A DNA stretch of 64,000 nucleotides from CBDCVY01 sp965223245. Lineage in GTDB: Bacteria > Nitrospinota > Nitrospinia > Nitrospinales > Nitrospinaceae. Shown piece after piece: positions 61,503-64,000 of this stretch. Every line of letters begins with the position of its first letter. Position 1 is the stretch's first letter. Location: assembly GCA_965223245.1 (NCBI GenBank), contig CBDCVY010000013.1, positions 62,001 through 126,000 on the forward strand, in the 5' to 3' direction. A program made the position numbers and the translations under genes. The notes below the pieces were generated by a model, which did not search any database, was not told where the DNA came from, and saw nothing but the letters and a program-made list of their open reading frames with translations.

Positions 61503-62024
61503 ATGGCTGAGGAAGAAAAGAAATCGCAATCGCTGGAAACGGTTCCAGATAATCAAGAAGCAATCGAAAAAAAAGATGAAGGTCCTAAGCGGTTTGTCGA
61601 AAAGGGGCCCTGGGTGATTCATGATACAAAAACCGGGTTGTATTGGTTGAAAAAAGATTCTTGGCAAGAAAAACAAAAATTTTTTAATTGGCATGAATCT
61701 AAAGAATACGCCCAAATGAAAAATGTCAGAAAAATTGGTGGATTTAATGACTGGAGAATGCCTAGCACGGACGAAGCAGTTACCTTGTATGATGAAAGTT
61801 TAAAAAACGTTGCCAAAGGTGGCGACGAAATTCATATTGACCCTTTGTTTCCAGAAGGTTCTTTTAAGGTGCAATGGACTATGGCAGATACATCTACCAA
61901 AAGACCACGCTTTGATTTTCACCAAGGTAAAGTTGTTCATGCGGATGAATATGCTTTTGGCTCAGTGCGAATTTGTAGAAAAGATCCTGTAAAAAAAGAT
62001 GATCGGCGGCAGCGAAGGAGATAA
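61503..62024 (+). CDS. DUF1566 protein with charged N-terminus
   Basis: 173 residues. The first 33 are charged (AEEEKKSQSLETVPDNQEAI). DUF1566: KGPWVIHDTKTGLYWLKKDSWQEKQ, GGFNDWRMPSTDEAVTLYD, IHIDPLFPEGSFKVQWT, SVRICRKD. The first block lacks the DNGDGT signature (reads VEKGPWVIHDTKT). It ends in a basic tail RRQRRR. 18 bases after the glutaredoxin-like gene. Confidence 0.88.
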   Translation: MAEEEKKSQSLETVPDNQEAIEKKDEGPKRFVEKGPWVIHDTKTGLYWLKKDSWQEKQKFFNWHESKEYAQMKNVRKIGGFNDWRMPSTDEAVTLYDESLKNVAKGGDEIHIDPLFPEGSFKVQWTMADTSTKRPRFDFHQGKVVHADEYAFGSVRICRKDPVKKDDRRQRRR

Positions 62025-62031
62025 GGGAGCT

Positions 62032-62922
62032 ATGACAGCAACCAAAGTTAAACCTCGATATTTAGACAATGGTGATGGAACCGTAACTGACCTTCGTAAA
62101 AACCTGATGTGGGTCAAAAAAGACACCTGGTTAGAGCTTGGGCGTTTAATCACTTGGTGGGATGGGGCAGAATACGTTAAAGAGTTGAACTCAAAAAAGT
62201 TTGCAGGATTTTCCGATTGGAGAATACCAAATGCACATGAAGCTAGAGAACTTTATGACCCGGGATTAAGTAACATTGATATGGAGGGTTGTGAAATTCA
62301 TATTGACCCGGTTTTCTCTCCGGGTTGTGGTTATTCAACATGGACAACTGAAACTCGGGGGGCTAAAGCTGCCATGGGTTATGATTACCGAGCCGATTAT
62401 GAGTTTTGGCTTGCTAGGGAAAATGATGGGTTCCCCAGTGGGTTGCGTCCGGTTAGAAACATTGAAGCCGATGGAAAGTTGCCTCGCGACCAGCGTTTTA
62501 TTGATAATAAAAACGGAACTATTAGCGATTTAGAATTAAAATTGATGTGGAAAAAAGATGATTCATTTTTAGATCTTGATAAGTGGATCAGTTGGCAAGA
62601 GGCAAAAATCTTCATAGGAGAACTCAATAAAGATGATTTTGCGGGATTTTCTGATTGGCGTATGCCGTCCCGAAAAGAAGCGCAATCAATTCATGACCCT
62701 TCCAGCCCTGTAGAAGATACATACGGGGATACCAATTTCATCGTACCTGCCTTTTCTCCTGGAGCTGGGCAAACTACCTGGACTAAAACTTTACATAAGA
62801 CTGACGATTCATTAGCAATTCGTTTTAATTTTTATAGCGGGGATTATAAATTCCATAAAAAAGGTTTGAGAAGTCATGGTGTCCGACCTGTTAGGGATAT
62901 CAAGGAAAACCCGGAGGATTGA
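62032..62922 (+). CDS. Tandem two-domain DUF1566 protein
   Basis: ATG 62032 follows GGGAG, so the upstream frame to 61999 is dropped; 296 residues. Domain 1 (about 5-145): YLDNGDGTVTDLRKNLMWVKKDTWLELGR, AGFSDWRIPNAHEARELYD, IHIDPVFSPGCGYSTWT, LRPVRNI. Domain 2 (150-290): FIDNKNGTISDLELKLMWKKDDSFLDLDK, AGFSDWRMPSRKEAQSIHD, FIVPAFSPGAGQTTWT, VRPVRDI. Internal duplication is obvious. No signal peptide. Confidence 0.92.
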   Translation: MTATKVKPRYLDNGDGTVTDLRKNLMWVKKDTWLELGRLITWWDGAEYVKELNSKKFAGFSDWRIPNAHEARELYDPGLSNIDMEGCEIHIDPVFSPGCGYSTWTTETRGAKAAMGYDYRADYEFWLARENDGFPSGLRPVRNIEADGKLPRDQRFIDNKNGTISDLELKLMWKKDDSFLDLDKWISWQEAKIFIGELNKDDFAGFSDWRMPSRKEAQSIHDPSSPVEDTYGDTNFIVPAFSPGAGQTTWTKTLHKTDDSLAIRFNFYSGDYKFHKKGLRSHGVRPVRDIKENPED

Positions 62923-62925
62923 GTC

Positions 62926-63384
62926 ATGAGTGAAATTTCTCCCACGAAATCTGAGTCAATCAAAAATATGCGTTTTGCCGAAGCAGATGAGTACTCAGTC
63001 ATTGATTTGAAGAAACGGTTGATTTGGTTAAAGCAAGATACTCGGCAATTGACAGGGAAATGGCTTAGCTGGGTCCAGGCCAGGGATTATGCAAAGGAAT
63101 TAAATTCCGCATGTTATGGAGGCTTCAAAAATTGGAGAATGCCTACGGTGGAGGAAGCCCGTACTTTGTTTGATAAAACTCAATCCAACAAGGATCATAT
63201 GGGTCAAAAAGCATTGGTCCCGCAAGTATTTCCGGAAGGATTTGGTTTTCTCTGTTGGACTAAAGATGTTAGGAATAAAGTTCAGGCCATCCGTTTTAGC
63301 TTTCGAAAAGGAAGTATTATGTATGATGATATTTATAGAGTATCTCGTGGCGCAACTCGATTTGTAAGAGAGATTGAGAAATAA
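62926..63384 (+). CDS. Divergent DUF1566 protein
   Basis: 152 residues, 3 bases after the tandem protein. The first DNGDGT loop is lost (AEADEYSVIDLKKRLIWLKQDTRQ), but the other blocks hold: GGFKNWRMPTVEEARTLFD, LVPQVFPEGFGFLCWTKDV, TRFVREIEK. It may fold the same with a different loop, so ligand binding may differ. Confidence 0.85.
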   Translation: MSEISPTKSESIKNMRFAEADEYSVIDLKKRLIWLKQDTRQLTGKWLSWVQARDYAKELNSACYGGFKNWRMPTVEEARTLFDKTQSNKDHMGQKALVPQVFPEGFGFLCWTKDVRNKVQAIRFSFRKGSIMYDDIYRVSRGATRFVREIEK

Positions 63385-63387
63385 ATT

Positions 63388-63807
63388 ATGGGCAAAAGGT
63401 TTGTTGATAATGGAGATGGAACGGTATCTGATAAAGAAACTCACTTAATGTGGAAGCAAACGGATGGTTTTCAAGATGAAAGTATTTTTCATACTTGGTT
63501 CAAGGCCGAAGATTATGTTCGTAAATTAAATTTAAATAAATTCGCCGGGTATAACGATTGGAGGATGCCAACGTTAAAGGAAGCGGAAACTTTATTTAAT
63601 GAGGATGATTCAATCCGTGATTGTGATCGGTTTGAAATTTTCATTGATGAGGCTTTTTCTCCCGGAGGGGGTTACACGACTTGGACTTGCGATTTGAAAC
63701 CGCATAATGGAGCAGTAATTTTTTATTTCCGCTATGGACATGCCAATGTGAATAATCGGGATGATCCGTCCAAGGACTCCATTCGGGCCGTGCGAAATGT
63801 AAAGTGA
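63388..63807 (+). CDS. Single DUF1566 protein
   Basis: 139 residues, 3 bases after the previous stop. RFVDNGDGTVSDKETHLMWKQTDGFQ, AGYNDWRMPTLKEAETLFN, IFIDEAFSPGGGYTTWTCD, SIRAVRNVK. It is the shortest and most canonical of the array. No signal peptide. Confidence 0.9.
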   Translation: MGKRFVDNGDGTVSDKETHLMWKQTDGFQDESIFHTWFKAEDYVRKLNLNKFAGYNDWRMPTLKEAETLFNEDDSIRDCDRFEIFIDEAFSPGGGYTTWTCDLKPHNGAVIFYFRYGHANVNNRDDPSKDSIRAVRNVK

Positions 63808-63846
63808 AGAGTAGGCGAATCAATATTTTTTAGAAGGAGGTTTGTC

Positions 63847-64000
63847 ATCGAAGGCTATCATGTAATCAATAGAGAGGAAAGCCTGAATGCGATGCTTACA
63901 TACAGATTCGAACAGGAGAACTTTCGCAACCTGTATGTATTGGAGGATTACTATTGCACTAATCCATTTTGCGATTGCAACCATGTGACTATTTCTTTTA
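63847..64000 (+). CDS. Partial protein with YC-x4-CDC motif (3' end outside window)
   Basis: The frame reads EGYHVINREESLNAMLTYRF and later YYCTNPFCDCNHVTISF, open to the window edge. An AGAAGGAGG site ends 6 bases before an ATC at 63847, and there is no ATG, GTG or TTG upstream in frame. Translation may begin at ATC, or at the ATG at 63892. The cysteine set C-x4-C-x-C resembles a zinc or SEC-C-like site. Co-transcribed with the DUF1566 array (39 bases away). Confidence 0.5.
   Translation, partial: MEGYHVINREESLNAMLTYRFEQENFRNLYVLEDYYCTNPFCDCNHVTISF

Noticed and set aside
1..64000. tRNA, rRNA, CRISPR arrays, insertion sequences, phage genes
   Set aside because: No cloverleaf-like gene, spaced repeats, transposase frame or phage module was seen by reading.

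Overview
The window looks like an AT-rich chromosomal segment (roughly 60% A+T by eye, not computed) of a Gram-negative, probably marine nitrite-oxidising bacterium of the Nitrospinota type. The pointers are a copper nitrite reductase (NirK), a protein joining two c-type heme domains to an ethylbenzene-dehydrogenase-type heme-binding domain (the architecture proposed for a nitrite oxidoreductase gamma subunit), molybdopterin-guanine-dinucleotide synthesis genes (moeA, fused mobB-mobA), a hopanoid-type epimerase, outer-membrane barrels, and an unusual abundance of NHL, TPR and DUF1566 proteins. The taxonomic call is an inference. No tRNA, rRNA, CRISPR array, insertion sequence or prophage was seen.

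Layout. 1-10.5 kb (minus strand): a truncated NHL-propeller protein, then a four-gene run of carbohydrate or lipid modifying enzymes (membrane GT-C type protein, GT4 glycosyltransferase, B12-binding radical SAM enzyme, GT2 glycosyltransferase). The first three carry TPR tails of the same kind. 10.7-14.9 kb (plus): prfB, encoded through a programmed +1 frameshift, an RNase Z-like hydrolase and a two-gene GT-C-like membrane system. 14.9-17.2 kb (minus): GT2, DUF2304 and GT4; the GT4 reading frame is broken in a run of nine A. 17.4-21.7 kb: cNMP-binding protein, LOG-family protein, YajQ, carotenoid-type DUF422 membrane protein and HpnA-like epimerase. 21.8-29.4 kb (minus): parvulin chaperone, an alginate-export-type porin with a clear promoter and terminator, an FG-GAP lipoprotein-like exported protein, moeA and mobB-mobA. 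29.7-33.4 kb: nirK, converging on a PAS/sigma-54 activator that follows a twin-heme DUF3365 protein, so a nitrite or redox-responsive module is plausible.

33.7-42.7 kb: three paralogous outer-membrane barrels, a TgpA-like transglutaminase, a tandem cyclophilin pair (one exported, one cytosolic), a STAS-like DUF4325 protein, a GIY-YIG protein without a usual start codon, a DJ-1/PfpI protein lacking the usual cysteine, and a GT-C membrane protein. 43-48.2 kb (plus): cytochrome c, a PhnD/PhnC pair without a permease, a small membrane protein, and the cytochrome c/EB_dh protein with its exported partner.

48.3-64 kb is the most distinctive part: nine DUF1566 domains in eight genes, mixed with NHL propellers, TPR proteins, a leucine-rich-repeat protein and a one-cysteine glutaredoxin-like protein. 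Many start with a glutamate-rich tail and have no signal peptide, which suggests a cytoplasmic scaffold or sensory assembly. Function is unknown. The array runs into the right edge, where a partial cysteine-motif protein begins.
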